Source: Neurospora tetraspora
Taxonomy: Eukaryota > Ascomycota > Sordariomycetes > Sordariales > Sordariaceae
Reading direction: 5' to 3'
Assembly (NCBI RefSeq): GCF_033439725.1
Contig: NW_026944388.1
Span: forward strand, 3,162,001 to 3,226,000
DNA: 64,000 nucleotides
The notes under the pieces were generated by a model. It was not told the DNA's origin, did no database searches, and was given only the letters and a program-made list of their open reading frames with translations. Each line of letters opens with the position of its first letter. Positions within the stretch are counted from its first letter, which is position 1. The translations under genes were made by a program, and so were the position numbers. This document shows, piece by piece, positions 13,225 through 26,800 of this stretch.

Positions 13225-14775
13225 ATGGCGTCCGAAACTAAGCAGGAGATCGGTTAGTTGCAAAGGAAGCTGAGCTACAAGCATGAAGCTTTTCTCTTCC
13301 GTTTCCCTCCCTCTAGTCCTCTACTCCTTCCCTCCTCCAGCTGCGCACTTTGAGAGGTTGGCGTCTAGACTCTCCTATCTTGTTCCTCGTCGTCCCTGGG
13401 AAAGCCGGCCCTTGCCTGCGACACACAGGCTCGGGAGCTTGCTTGTCGCCGGCTTGCTCTGTCTATGCGCCCATATGCTCTTCAAAGGCTGACCCCTGCT
13501 GCTAGACTACTCCCTCAACAACCCCGATACCCTCACCAAGTACAAGACCGCCGCTCAGATCTCTGAGAAGGTCCTTGCTGAGGTCTCCAAGCTCGTTGCC
13601 GCCGGCGAGAAGATCGTCGACATCTGCGAGAAGGGCGACAAGCTCATCGAGGAGGAGCTTGCCAAGGTCTACCGCGGCAAGAAGATCACCAAGGGCTTCT
13701 CCCACCCCACTACCGTCTCTCCCGCCGGTTTCGTCACCCCCTACACTCCCTTGACCTCCGACGAGAAGGAGGCTGCTGTCGAGATCCAGGCCGGTGAGCC
13801 CGTCAAGATCCAGCTCGGTGCTCAGATCGATGGCTTCGGCTCCATAGTTTGCGACACCGTCATTGCCCCTGCCAAGGACCAGACCGACGATGTTATCGAG
13901 GGCCGCAATGCTGACTTGATTCTCGCCAACTACTACGCCAACGAGCTCCTCCTCCGCCTTATGGTTCCCCCTGGCCTCCTCGCTACCGGTACCGATGAGG
14001 AGAAGGCCAAGGCCGCCTCCCAGAAGCCTCCTTCGCAGGCCAAGATCACCGACCTTCTCCAGAAGGTTGTCCAGGCCTACGACTGCAACCTTGTCGAGAG
14101 CACCACCTCGTGGCTCTTCGACCGCAACGAGATTGAGGGCAAGAAGAAGATCGTTATTGCCCCTGGCGATAACACCAAGGGCGAGGGTGTCCCTGAGGTT
14201 GGCGAGGTCTGGGGTGTCGAGATGGGCGTCAGCTTGGGATCCGGCAAGGTCAAGCAGTACGAGAACCGCACTACCCTTCACCGCCGCACCACCACCACCT
14301 ATGCCCTCAAGCGTCCCAGCTCGCGTAAGCTTCTTTCTGAGGTCCAGAAGAAGTTCGGTACCTTCCCCTTCAGCTTGAGGCAGCTTGAGGACGAGCGTGA
14401 TGCCAAGTCTGGTGTCATTGAGTGCGTCCGTGGAAACGTCTTCCGCGCTTACGAGGTTGTTGGTGACAAGGATAACTCCCCTGTTGCCAGAACCCTTACC
14501 ACTGTTGGTATGTATCGAATCTTTGACTCGTGTGTGTCAACTAGAATTAAGCAGTCTAACTAACTGGTTCAATAGCCATCACCAAGAACGGCCTCACCAA
14601 GCTTGGCGCCGCCCCTGCGCTCGACCTCTCCAAGTTCAAGACCGACAAGAAGATTGAGGATGAGGAGATTCTTGCCATCCTTGCCCAGCCCCTCTCCAGG
14701 AACACTGGCAGCAAGAGCAAGAACAAGAAGAAGAAGACCGCTAAGAAGGAGGGCGAGAAGGCCGATGAGGAGTAA
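13225..14775 (+). CDS. PA2G4/EBP1-Cdb4 type protein (M24 aminopeptidase-like fold)
   Basis: Three exons, 13225-13252, 13506-14507 and 14576-14775, give 409 residues, close to human PA2G4 (394) and fission yeast Cdb4 (381). Family members have the pita-bread fold of methionine aminopeptidase without peptidase activity; they bind RNA, ribosomes or curved DNA and are linked to growth control. The visible signs are the N-terminal 'DYSLNNPDTLTKYKTAA', the 'GDKLIEEELAKVYRGK' helix, 'KGFSHPTTVSP' and 'GFGSIVCDTVI'. The protein ends in a Lys-rich tail (SKNKKKKTAKK), as in PA2G4. The first intron is 253 nt and follows only 28 coding bases; the second is 68 nt with a TCTAAC branch site. Codon use is strongly C-ending, which suggests high expression. 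Confidence 0.9.
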
Positions 14776-16610
14776 ATGGGAGTTTGGACATGATTGGCTG
14801 TAGTAGTCTGGTGTATGGATTAATGTGGAAAGCTGGGCTGCCTTAGCTCGAAAGTTGCTGCCTTTCTGGCTAATTCCGGTGCATCTTTTGGGTTGTGGTC
14901 TTCCGATGGAGCATTCGATCCGGCACGCTTTGCATCCCGTGGCACGGGTACGAGAGGGCAAACCGCAAGCAACAGTCGGTCCCATCAGAGACGACTGGAG
15001 GAGACCGAAAGAAGGTGGGAGGATTCATCCCCAGTGACGAGCCTTCATCATTGTGATCTTTTTTTTTTGGCTTATCAGTGCCATAGTTCTGCTTTGGCTC
15101 CCCATTAGCATCCATCGCGAGCGTTCAGCCGAGGCACATCTGTACAAGGCAGGATGGCGTCCGCTAAGCGAATTAGCCAACACATAATCCTGAGTTAGTC
15201 CTCGAAATATCAAAGGCGATTAAACAAAAAAAGAATGAGAAAAAAACCAGAAACAGAACGGATTGTCAATCTAATGACCACATCATAGACTTTTGTTTTT
15301 ACGGTATTCTTGCGAAAAGGCAGCGCCAGTTGGTATACGGATGCGAGCGTACACCCATGGTATTTTTCCGTCTGACGCCTGATGCACTTGCCATGTAATA
15401 CGGCACTTGCGTGGAAATCCGAAGCTCCGTCACAAAAGACAGTGCAAAAGCCTTGGACTCGGCCATTTCTAGTTAATACCCAGATCGGGGGCTGCTGCTT
15501 TTCGATGGACAGTTGTGTCCTGTGGCCATACCGGTATTGATCAGGTGCGCTCTGTATCGGAACTCGGTCAGGCCGGACGAAAGCACTTGTGTTCCATCTC
15601 TCATCCCACCCTCGCTCACACAATACCAACCCCTGAAAAGGGAAAACAGAATCTACTGCATTCACTTGCAACCAAAGTGCTCCAGCAACCGTTTTTCTTT
15701 TCTTTTTCCTCAAGCACAGCAGCGTACGATAACGATAACTTCACTTAGCTACTCCACAGCAGCAGCCCGCCTGAAAAGCAAACTAGAGCCCAGAACGTCA
15801 ACATCGGGGAACGCGTGGTTTGCGTCTTGCGAAAGCAGCCAGCTGAGGGCATCGCATCCAGCCTGATCATCAATCACCCACCACTCATTACCACGAGAAA
15901 TCAGGAACACGTGTGTGGTTGGGGTGTTAGCCCAAACTAACCAAACATATGACAAAGGGTTAGATGGTCCAGAGGCGTGCGCAAGGTTCGTGACGTAAAC
16001 TTCCATCCGGATGTCAGGAGAAGTCAACAACATTCCCAGAGGCATCTCTGATTCGGGGTTACGGTGCCTATGAATCACAGATCACCATCACCTCACTTCA
16101 CATCCCACGTGAATGACAAAGTAGCTGGGAACCCAAGGTAAAGAGCTTCAACTATTGAGATATCGGGTATCCCTCACTTCGGATTGAGCCCCAGATCCTC
16201 CATCTTGTCATCGCTCGGGTGCCAGGGCAGTGAAAGGAAGTGGGAAGGAATCAATAGCCCGTCAGCCGAAAATCGGTTTTAGGGGCTGTTGTACGATAAC
16301 AGCAGCGTTGAAGACCCCCTGAAGCTGTCATTCCTCTGGCCACTACAACCCGCTGAGGGGTTTGCTGCAAGCACTGCAGCACCTTCGATTGCTCCTCCCT
16401 CTACTGCCTCCTTATCCAAGCATCCCTCCTTTTCCTGTTTACGACCGTGAGTCCGGCCCCCTTCCTGCCGTCACCCCCAACAACAGCAGCTATCGCCCTC
16501 CATTCCCACCTTCACCTTGTCCTTCCCCATAAATTTCTACCATTTTCAACGCGTGCAATCGCTCCGGACGCGGTCATTTCGCCATATTTCTTATTTTGGG
16601 CACAAAGCAG
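14776..16610. other. Intergenic DNA; no strong gene
   Basis: The stretch covers the 3' flank of the PA2G4-like gene and the upstream region of the PHD gene. A T run at 15060-15069 may belong to the 3' UTR region. The only protein-like frame is the minus-strand one at 15749-16045, listed separately with low confidence. Confidence 0.4.
15749..16045 (-). CDS. Possible small protein of 98 residues, unknown
   Basis: An ATG-initiated frame (MPLGMLLTSPDIRMEVYVTN...) with alternating hydrophobic segments rich in Trp (VWLVWANTP, EWWVIDDQAG), unlike most chance frames here. I recognise no domain and see no signal peptide. It could equally be the last exon of a longer gene or a chance frame. It lies between the PA2G4-like and PHD genes, antisense to both. 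Confidence 0.2.
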   Translation of the reverse strand: MPLGMLLTSPDIRMEVYVTNLAHASGPSNPLSYVWLVWANTPTTHVFLISRGNEWWVIDDQAGCDALSWLLSQDANHAFPDVDVLGSSLLFRRAAAVE

Positions 16611-16671
16611 GTAATGCATCCACGGCCTCCTATCTGTTACTTATCGCGGCGATACTAACTGGCTGGTATAG
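16611..16671 (+). other. Probable 5' UTR intron of the PHD-finger gene
   Basis: The 61-nt segment starts GTAATG, carries a near-perfect TACTAAC-type branch site (GATACTAACT) and ends GGTATAG. It lies in the leader of the gene that starts at 16905. No coding frame of that gene crosses it, so it would be a leader intron. Confidence 0.55.
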
Positions 16672-16904
16672 GCGCGAGTGCACACACCGAAAGGGAGTCC
16701 CGGGGTGGTGGTTCAATCGAAGCCGTCTAAACACACCTCTCAGCACTTGGGATTTGCAAAGGGGGCGAACCCGCGGTCCGTTCGATAATCTCGTAGCCCA
16801 CATCTCGATCTGCCTACGACCTCCAGCTTGCGGCCCGCGCATCCCTTCACCAACACAACCATCCGTCGAGGACAAGGAAAGACCTATCTTTCTGGCCATA
16901 CCAC

Positions 16905-19900
16905 ATGGTTTCACCAAGTACGAGAAGCACGCGATCGAGATATTCCAGTCCACGCCAAATACCATCCGGCTCTGTTGATCCGATCAAGGGGCAACGCAGT
17001 GCTAGCGCGAGTGGGAGTGGGAGCGGTGGGAGCGGCAACGCCAGCGGCAGCGGCAGCGGCGCAAAGAGCAAAGGGAACGGAGGCGGAGGCGGAGGCTGCA
17101 ACAGCAAGAGCTCAGGAACAGAGGGCCAAAAGACGTTCATGGATCGCTGGCTGGAACCACCTGTGCAGAACAAGCCCAGCTTTGCCGACGCCGGCTTGGT
17201 GCGCCACGGCGTTGTCGAGGGAATGGCGCCCCTGGGGACGATGCCCAAGGCGGGCTTCTTTAAGAAGGCTACACCTGCACCGCCACCACCTGAGTCGAAG
17301 CCTTTCAAGACGACGAGAATCGTGATCAAGCGGCCTGTAGCGCCCCCAGCACCACCTGCACCGGCTCCCGCAGCTACTACTCCGGCACCCGAGGAGGACG
17401 AAACGGAAGACGAAGAAGAGAGTGGGAACGGCAGCATCATGACGGGCGCCGATGAGACGGGATCGGAGAGGATGACTCCTGCCCCTATTTTCTCGGCTTC
17501 GACGCGCCGCCCTCTGCCGGTTTCTCAAACCCTAGCCACCTCACACGGGCTCATGGTGGATCCTCGGACGCAACTCATGGACGCAGTTATAGAAAAGGCG
17601 GTGGAAGAGGCCGTAGCGCATCACCGGTATCCCACGGCGTACGCCCTCAAGACGCTCTATGAGGAGGATCGATACAACTCCAGGTTCCGGGTTATTGCGG
17701 AGAAGGTTTTCACGCAGACTGCAGATGCCGGGATGCTCGAAGAATTTGCCCGGATGCTCCACCAAAAGAAAAAGGAAGCGAAGAGGAAAAACATGGGCTT
17801 GAATTATTTTGCGAGTATGACGGCCATGGGCCAGGCGCCGCCCAAGCCCCAGCGGGCCTCTTACGGCCATCTTGTCACGTTGGACATTTCCGCCGTGCAA
17901 CGCTATCGTGAAGCGGTTGAGCAGCGAAGAGCTGGGTCCGGTGATGTGAAGCAAGAGGAAGCCAGTCATGAAGGTGTTCCGGAGCGGGTCCGTGAGCTCC
18001 AGCAACAGTCTTTTGTTGTCCAGCAACAATCGTTGCACCAGCACAATCAGCAGGATCTCCAATACCGCCAGGGGCTCCAGCTTCAGCAGGAGCAACGGCA
18101 GCCTCAGCACTACCAGCCAACATACCCTGAACCCGGTCCGCACCCCAAACCCAACCCTGAACAAGGACCTGAGCCAGAACAGCCAGTGGCAGGACCCGAA
18201 CCTGAATTGGCACCCACATCTGAGCCTGCTCTTGAACATCTTCCGCTCGACCCTCAACTTCTTAATCCTCCACACCAACAATCACCACCATCCCCACAAC
18301 CACCATCACCACCACAACAAAAACAAAAACAACAAGCACCTCAGCCGGAGTTGGTCTCTAACCCCGCGCCAAGGATTTCCTTCACTGGAGGCAAACCTGA
18401 CAAGGAAGAGCAAGAGTACGAAGATCAGCAATCTCATTCTGACCCACCTCTTGATCTTTCCTCATCTCACTTTGAACAGGACCCGGAAGAAGAAGGGGAG
18501 AAGGAGCAGGAGCTCTTGCTGGCGTCGAAGACGTCTGCTACGACACCTGCACTTGCACTCGCGCCTGCGCTTGCGCCTGCATCACCGGAACCGGAACGAG
18601 AGCAGCGTCCGCCAGACCATGAGCAGGAAGCTGAGGGTGAAATTCGAGAAGTTCATGTCCGCAAGAAGCACAAATCACCAAGAAAATCTGAATCAGCAAA
18701 GGCAAAGATGGTCGCCAACGGGGTGAATGGAAAGGCCAAGTCGGTTTCGCCGAAGAAGAGGGGGCGGGCGAGCTCCATCTCAAGCTCGTCGTCGTTGTCG
18801 AGCGCACGATCGCTCTCACCGCCAGCAGACGTGTATGATGGAGATGGGCTAGGGAGTAGCTTTGCCATTTCGGTCTCGCCCTCTCGTGCCAGCCCAGCGC
18901 CCATCATTTCTCCCGCCGCCGCGGTCGATTCTGCTGCGAGTGGAGCTGGTAATGCTGTCGAGGGCGGCAATCACGATGCTGTTGCGCCACACCCAATCAC
19001 GGTTCGTCGCCGCATCAACGTGAGGAGGAACAGGAACGTGTCACCTGCCCTCCCATCACCGGCCTCACCCACGGGTAGGCAGAGCGATTCCTTGGATCCC
19101 GCTATTGGACGTCCATACGAAATGCCTGCCGTCGTCGACGCGCCTTTGTTCCCAAATCTGAACTCAAAGAAGGGCTCGAAGTCGGGGGTCCAGGGCGTTG
19201 TGTTCCCTAGCAAGGTTGGGCGGATTGACGAGAACGACCCGAAGTATCGCCTGCGACAGAGCGCTAAAAAGATTACGGCCAACTACAACAAACCGTTCCC
19301 CGAAAGTTTCACCAGAGAGTCGTATCCCAAGGAGGAGCCTTCTGTGGAGGTGGAAGAGATGCTGGTGTCTACGCCTTTCACGCGACCTATGAGCTCAGCA
19401 GCACCAGAGACGACAACGCGTGCTACCTCTGCCTCAGCCGAAGGCCGGAGCACGCGTGCATCGAGGAAGAGGTCGCATGTTGAGCTTGAAGAGCAGCAGT
19501 CATCGCCTACAGCGGCTACTTTCCCTGCATCGGACGTTGCTTCTACGGCAGCGAACTCGAGAGCAGGGACGCCTGCGCTGCGACCCGCGAAGAAGCCAAG
19601 GACGGGACTGAGAGTGAAGAATTCGTAAGTTATTCCTTGCTCCTTCTTTATCTACATTTACCCCCCGAGTTCCCTTGCGGCAGGCGGCTGCTTGCAAGTT
19701 ACGAGTGGAATTGGCAGGGTGGTTTGATGATCAAATTTTCTTGCTGGCGTCAAGTGTCACCAGAGTCTGCCGGCCTTGGCTTTGGTGTCCTCACCTTCGC
19801 GACCACACGATGAAGAGAGATCGAGTGAGAAACGACTGGTGTGTTGCATCATCGAGTTGTCATAGTTAAACACTGCATTTGTCATTGTATCTGTTGTTCA

Positions 19901-22381
19901 CATCGCTAATTGTTCTGGATGCAGGCCGATGAAGAGGAAGACGTCCGCGGCCGGCATCCCGCGGGCGAGCGGAGAGCGAAGTAGTCCGACCGTCACCAAT
20001 GGCAACTATGCCAAGGAGGTAAGAAGATATTTCTCATCTGTCAGACTTCTCTTCATTCTGTTTCTGCCTTTTTGTATGCTGTTTGTCCTTTCCTGTCCGT
20101 CGTTTGTGCGTGGCTGAGCTTTCCTATTGGGAAGCGAAGCCAGAACGCGGATGAGGGGGCGTTTGGCTAGCTCGGAACACAGATTTCGCTCCTTTCCAGA
20201 GGCCCTTTTTTTCACTGTCTGATCACCCCTCCCCATCACTCGGCTACCTACCCTACACAGCATCTGCTGCCCTGCCCTGCCTGCCCATCCCCCATAACAT
20301 ACGTACACCCATCATTCGTTCCCTCCCGTCATCCCCCAATCCCCCATCCCCCATCTCCCCCCAAAAACAGCCCCATGCCCCTTGCTCATCACATCACCCC
20401 GTCCTGATCCATCCTGCTCGTCCTCTCAATCCTCCCAATCTTATGCCCATGTCTACGCCCATTCCCATCATCGCCATCCCTCGTGCCCATGCCACGCCTC
20501 CATCCGCACAACACAACGCGTGCAGGCCGCAGTAGTTGGCAAGGCAGGGACGGGCACCGGGGGGGTCTGTGATATTTTTAGTGGCGAACAACAACACGCT
20601 ACCAACATCCACACACTACATACTACTTGTCTTTTCTTGTTCCGACTGTTGCCATTCGGTCACTTCATAAAGTCCCGGTCGTGAAATATGCCGCACAAAT
20701 CATCGCTCTCGTCTACTTTTCCCAAGTCTAGGCTGTCGTCGCTAACCGCTTATCATGAGGTTCTCCAGGACGACAATGATGATTATTGCTCATCATGTGG
20801 TGGTAACGGCCAGCTCATCTGCTGCGATGGTTGCACCCGGTCTTTCCACTTCAGTTGCGTGGATCCGCCGCTGATGCAAGGTGCTATGCCCGACGAGTGG
20901 TTCTGCAATGTCTGTCGCACCGCTCACAACCCTCCGGTCTTCCCGGTATATAGCGGCCCTTTCGCGTCTTTGATGGAGAAGCTGGATGCCAAGAACTCGA
21001 GCGCATTCGCCCTTCCGGTTGATGTGCGCGAGTATTTCGAGGCCGTTCGCACCGGTCAAGATGGGGAGTATGAAGAGATTGTGCCTCTAGTCAAACCGCC
21101 GGCTAAGTATGTCCCATTTTCCCGTTCGATGTCTCACTTTGGCCTCAGATACTGACAAACGGCCGCAGGAGGAAAAAGAACGACGAGGAGTCCGGACCCG
21201 ACTTCTTCAGGTTACGTGATGATAAGGGAGATCCGGCAATATGCCATCTGTGCCAAGGGGGAGCCTCCGCTCGCACCAGAGCCATTATCCCGTGCAGTCT
21301 ATGTGGCCTCTTCTGGCACTTGGATTGTCTTGATCCGCCTTTGGCCAACCCGCCTGTTCTCCGAACGTGGAAGTGTCCTTGCCACGTTGATGACTTGCTC
21401 GCCAAGGTGCCAGGTCAGCTGGCGCCGGCTCATAAGTTCCGCAAGATCAAGGGCGCATCAGTAATCAGGCCGGCTTATGGTCGCGCTTACATCAACAACG
21501 GCTACATCGAGGTGGAACCCGAGGCTAGCGACGACGAGAGTGGCTGGAAGGATGTCGAGACCTATGGCAAGGTTGTGAGATTGCCTGCCAAGGGCATCAA
21601 ACTCGATTTCCTATCACGGTATGTATTCACTCACCTTATGAAATCGCTCAACAACAGCAGGACTAACCTAATGCACAGCGTCCGTGAAAATCGCAAGGGA
21701 AAACCTATCCCCCCTCTCAATATTCCTCAGACTACCGGTACTGGGGCTTCGGTTGGGTCATCACTCCTCAACAAGCGGAGCTTAGAAGAGCAGCAAGCAG
21801 TCTACAATCTTGCCGCGTTGAGTGGACAAGGCACAAGTGGTGTTAACACCCTAGTTGATGCCTTGTTGGTATGTGTTTTCCGATCCACCGCCTCCGCGAT
21901 TTCGATGACTAACATTCCGACGCAGGCTCAAGCTGATCCTTCAGTCATCTCGCTGATGGCGAGCGGCAACTCTGATCACTTGGCCACTGGTAACCTGAAC
22001 CATATGGACCAACAGAGTCTTCGTGCTATGCTTGCCCAGATGGAGAAGATGACAAGCCAAATCAGAAGCATGCTGGAGCCTGTCACTCCCATGGCTGCTT
22101 CCCAGGATCAGTTGGTTTCATCTAAAGTCCCAAGCTTGACGAACTCGTCGCAGTCCATCACAGACGGGGAGTCGGAAAAGACGGTCCGTGATCTCGAGAG
22201 CACGCCAACGATGAAGAAGGAACTGCCCCCTTCGCCGGCCGCGACCGACGATGTCGCTACCGCCAAGCAAACCAAGGAGCCAGCGCCTCCCAGGAGGAAA
22301 AAGCGGAAGAGTAACGGAAGGAAGAGCGCAGACAGTGATGCGGCAGTACTCCAGAACGGTGATATGGATGTAGACGCATGA
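16905..22381 (+). CDS. Double PHD-finger protein, probable Rpd3S subunit Rco1-like
   Basis: Six exons: 16905-19624, 19925-20018, 20769-21106, 21169-21618, 21679-21868, 21926-22381, about 1415 residues; every junction keeps frame. Introns carry CTAAC/CTGAC sites. The N-terminal 900 residues are mostly low complexity (Ser/Gly, then Pro/Gln/Glu), but contain 'FMDRWLEPPVQNKPSFADAG' at about 78-97. PHD finger 1 is near residues 944-990 (DDYCSSCGGNGQLICCDGC...EWFCNVC). A 'FALPVDVREYFEAV' segment lies between the fingers, like the Sin3/Eaf3-contact region of Rco1. PHD finger 2 is near 1074-1125 (ICHLCQGG...CSLCGLFWHLDCLDPPL). Family knowledge: Rco1 is in the Rpd3S histone deacetylase, which acts in transcribed regions. 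Cti6-like or another fungal PHD role is possible. It should not be confused with Neurospora rco-1, a Tup1 homologue. The 750-nt third-exon acceptor choice is the weakest junction. Confidence 0.75.
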
Positions 22382-23891
22382 TGATCTCGGGGAGGGAGGG
22401 GGGGGAAATCTAGCCAGCAGGTGTTGGGAACTGATATCCTTTGTTGGGTCTAGTGGTTTTTGAACCATTTCCACGTTTTAGGGTTTGCATAGGTTATGGT
22501 GCACAGGCTTAGCTATACTATCTATGGGTTGAGAGGGGATTGCGAAAATGAATTTACACAGCAGAGCAGAGACAGCGAGGCTCATTTGCCTACCTACTCG
22601 ATATTCGTACAAGTCTATTGATATCATCTTAACTTCGACGAACTTATGAAGAAGGCGTGCGTGAAAGCCGTTCAGCCAAATCCCGAGTCCAAGTCTAGCC
22701 TGTCCCCCACCCTAGCTTTCCTTGTCCGCTTGTTTGCGGTGCTTTCCAATTGTATCACCCGCCCACGCCGCCGCGCCCTGCCTGCCTGCCTGCCTGCCTG
22801 CGACACACCCAGATGATTGCCCGATCAGAAAAGTTCACTCATCCCCCAATGGGACAGACACCCAACCCAACAGCCAACAGTTAACAAGCCAACCGGAAAA
22901 CCAACCGACCAACCAACCAACCAACCAACCGTCCTCCCTCGAGCTATTAACCAACGAGCCGCAGGTTTTCTGTTTATCTATCTATGTGTACTAAGTACTA
23001 CACAACATACGTGCCTGGTCGGTCACACGAGTAGCCATTCTCGGCTGGCACGCACGCACGCATGGCGGTCGGAGAGTAGGTATACAAGAAGGAGCGATCG
23101 ATGGAGGGCGAGTGGGAAAGAGCGAGCGAGCAGTCAAAGGCAGCCAACAAACAGCCCCGATCGGTCGCGCAACAACTTCCATTCCTTTTCTTATCTTCTC
23201 TTTCCGTTAAGTAACAGTGACACTGGAGGAAGGTCGGTTGCGGCCGGCATGAAAAGGTCTTAAAAAAAATAATGAAACATGAGCTGTTTCGTTTCGAAGA
23301 TCGCGTTTCATCATATGGAGAGGATAGGGAGGAGGGGAATGGAAAGGAAACGGAAACGGAAAGGTTACATCGACATCAACGAACTTTATCGATCGTGGTC
23401 GCGTAGCTGAGGTCCTCACGAGGTAGTGGTAGTTTTAGGTAGTCAAGTAAGATGGGATATGGATCAAAGAGATCTGAGAAGGAGATCTGAGAAAGAGAGC
23501 TTTATAGAGAAGGAAACTTGACACCAGCAGAAAGACCCGACTGAGTTGATGGGGGGAAACATACATACGCCGAGGGAAGGAGACAGAGGAAGATGAACAT
23601 GAGATACCAATATTGAGCTTGACGCCTAAAATCTAATCCCGTGATACCAGTGATAACTACCACGCTATAACTCGTACAGCTTCAGTTCCAGCTCACACAT
23701 CGCATCGCCTCGCATGCACGCAAACATGGCTCACAACCATCATTTTAAGTAAGAAGTACGCTACTACCAAGTGGAAATCATTCTGCGTATCAATACTGAA
23801 TACTCTAAGATTATCGACCATTATTGTCCTTGTCAGCTGGAATTACCCTTCGTTCCTCGAACCTCTCAAATCCCTTTCACCACCTCACCCC
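22382..23891. other. Convergent intergenic region with simple repeats
   Basis: The region lies between the 3' ends of the PHD gene and pds5. It holds a CTGC tetranucleotide run at about 22778-22802 and a CCAA run at about 22901-22929. No coding region is supported. Confidence 0.6.
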
Positions 23892-26800
23892 TCATTCCTC
23901 ATCCATAACATCCTCATCCTCCACTTCCTCCTCCGGCTGCTGCTTCCCCCTCGTGCTCCTACTGCTTCTCGTAGCCCGAGCCGGTGCAGCAGCAGCCTTC
24001 GCCTTCCCCTTCGGAGCAGCAGCAGCAGCAGCCTTCGCCTTGCTTGGAGCTGGGGCAGAAGTTTTTGCCTTCCGACCATTAGCAGCCGCGCGAGCTGGTG
24101 GCGCCGTTTCTTCTTCTTCCTCCTGTTCATCCTCTTCGTCCTCCGCCGCTGGCTCTTCAGCTTCCGCTTCCGCTTCGGCTTCAGGCTCATCAGCCATCTC
24201 GACATCGCTGAGCTCGCTTAGATCGCTTTCGTCCTTGTCTTTGGCTAGTGCTGCTGCGGTCTTGCCGCGTCCGCTCTTTCTCGTAGCGTTTCTAACCGGC
24301 AGAGAGGCAGCAGCTTTCTTGCCCTTGGCGGCCGCGCTGGCCTTTTTGGTAGCAGCGGCGGGGAGCTCTTCTTCTTCATGTTCGGGCTCTTCCTCCTGTT
24401 CCTTTTCGGGCTCCTCCTCGTCATTTTCGTCTTCTTCGCTTTCCTTCTCCTTTCTTTTGCTACTCCTTGCTGACGCGCTCGCCTTGGCAGCAGCCCGCTT
24501 GGGTGGCGCCTCCTCCCCACTTCCCTCCTCGTCATCACCTTCCTCCTTGTCATCATCCTCGTCTTCATCGAGGTACTCCCACTCGGCCACGCCCTCCAAC
24601 ATCTCCTCGTCGTCATCCTCCGAGTCGCGCTCGGTGTAGGCGCGAGTGTTCTTGTTGGCGCGACGAGAGCTCTGTCGGCGCTCGGATTCGGGAACGGCCG
24701 GGCCAGGGGACCAGTCGTCGCGGTCGGACCTCTTCTTCGCCGGGGTCTTCTTGGACTTGGCTGTGGCGATCTTGCGCGTGGACTTGGCTTCGCGGTCGCC
24801 GTCGCGGTCACCGGTGGAAGATGACTTGACTTTCTTGGACTTGTGCCCGTCGCGGTTGTTGGTGCCGGTTGCGGCGGACATGGACTTGCGTTTCTGTGAA
24901 GGGGAAGCGGTGTTAGTAGGTTGCATTGGTACGGCGTGGATACGTGTTGTTCTTCGTACGTACCTTCTTGCGGTCCATAGCCCTAAGGAGCTCGTCCAGT
25001 TTCTCGTCCAAGCCCTCGGGGAGGTAGGACTTCTCTGCAATCGCCTGCGCTTCGCTATGGGACTGGAGGGCCGTGTACAGACCGAGGGGAAGGCCGACCT
25101 TCCCGGGGAACGCATTAAAGGCCCAAACCTTCTTCTCCTGCCACTTCCTGATAACAGCTTGCGCCAAGTCACTCAGGACCCTGTGCGCATCGCTGTTTGG
25201 ATTAAGTCCATCTTGCGTCTGCTTCACACGCTCCGCGTACTTGTATATCAAGCCCAAATTGGACTCGGTGCCTACCAGCACGATGTAGTTGAGAATGTAC
25301 CGTGCGTGGTCGACGAGGTAGTCTACCTCGTTGCTGTAGTCGGGGTGGTGGGCCAGAAGCGAGATTAGGCGGGCCATGATCGCCTCGAGGACAGGCTGCT
25401 TGAGGTTCTGGAAGTGGCGCGCTCTGGAACGGATCCATGTTTCCGCCCTGTTCTTGAACTCGACGTTGGGTTCGAAGGCAGTGAGGAAGATGATGGTATA
25501 GTAGCGCGACCGCAGCTTGCCATCGGCGAGATACTTTTGGAGCTTCCGCACAAACCCGTGACGCACCTCCTCGACCATGTCTTGGGTGGTCAGGGCCAAA
25601 AGGTTGAAATCTGAAGGCGTGAGCATGTCGTCGAAATGCTTTTGCGTGCAGAGCTTGAGCATCAACTGGGCAGCCAAGAGCCTTAGCCTTGTCTTGTGAT
25701 GCTTGGGCGTCTCCTTCTCCTCGACAATCTCGCCCTTCTCCTTGATGATCTTCCTGAGCACCTTCCAGACATTACTGGCCTTCTCCTTTGCGTCTTCGAT
25801 ATCCTCGATACTCCTCACCCTATTGACTAGTGTTTTTAGGGAGAGGCACTTGGCTTGGATCTCCTCATCCATATCGGCGTCATTGACCCAATCGGGATCG
25901 CTGTCTTTGGCGTCAGTCCGCACCTGGAGAAGGATCTGCTTGAAGGTCATATTGAGGATCTCATCATTCGCCTCCTCAGTAACCTTGGGTGCAAGAAGTT
26001 CCAACTGGCTGACAGCGGTAAGCTTGTTAAGGAAGTTACTCGACCCGTACGACCAATCCTTCAATATTCTCTGGAGAAGATCAGTGGCGGTGACCATGCT
26101 CTTGTCATCTTTCTTACAAAGAACAATGTTGACGGCATGCTTCGACGCCTTGACGGGTTGGCCATAAAGAGCGTAGTTAATCATGGTCTGCACAAATTTC
26201 CGATCCATGGCGACATCCTTAGGGAACTTCCGGGCATACGTGGAGCAAGCCTTGAGCGTTTCCGCTACTATGGGATCGTTCGGCTTTGTGGCAGTAGGAG
26301 CCTGGTCAACTAGATCCTTGCAAAGCTGCCCGATGTGAGTTTTGAAGAGGTCTGGGTTGCGTTGAGAGATCTCGTTCAAGATCTCGTGCGCAATCGCTCC
26401 CAAGCCGTCCTTGTCGGATTTGGAGTACTCCATGATCGTAGATAGGTGACTGCGGTTGAACAAAAGGCAACCAGAACGATAGAGGAGAGGAAGCAGAGTG
26501 TCAATAACTGAAGGGTCCTTGCTGGCCATACAGCGCTTGATGAGCTCTTTCAAGGCCTTATAAACCGTCTTAAAGTCATTCTCCTGGCCAATGACATATT
26601 TGATGAGGTTATAGTTCCGGCGATCGTGGATCTTAGCAAACTTGATCAAGTCGGTCTTGCTCTTAACGTGTTCTGGTAGGAACTGTGCGATGTAATCGGC
26701 CGTTTTGTTCAAGTTGCTAGTGATTTTTTCGGCGTTGCTTTCCATAACACCGCCATTGTACCTTTCACACTGGTCGAGGTAGGTTTCCAGAATCTTGGCG

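Noticed and set aside
13502-14281. 259-residue minus-strand frame antisense to the PA2G4-like gene
   Set aside because: It arises from the C-ending codon bias of the real gene; its Leu/Gly/Val-rich translation is typical of such a shadow.
23824-24639. Ser-rich plus-strand frame of 271 residues
   Set aside because: It is the complement of the Glu/Lys/Ala-rich PDS5 tail, which has clear splice and homology support.
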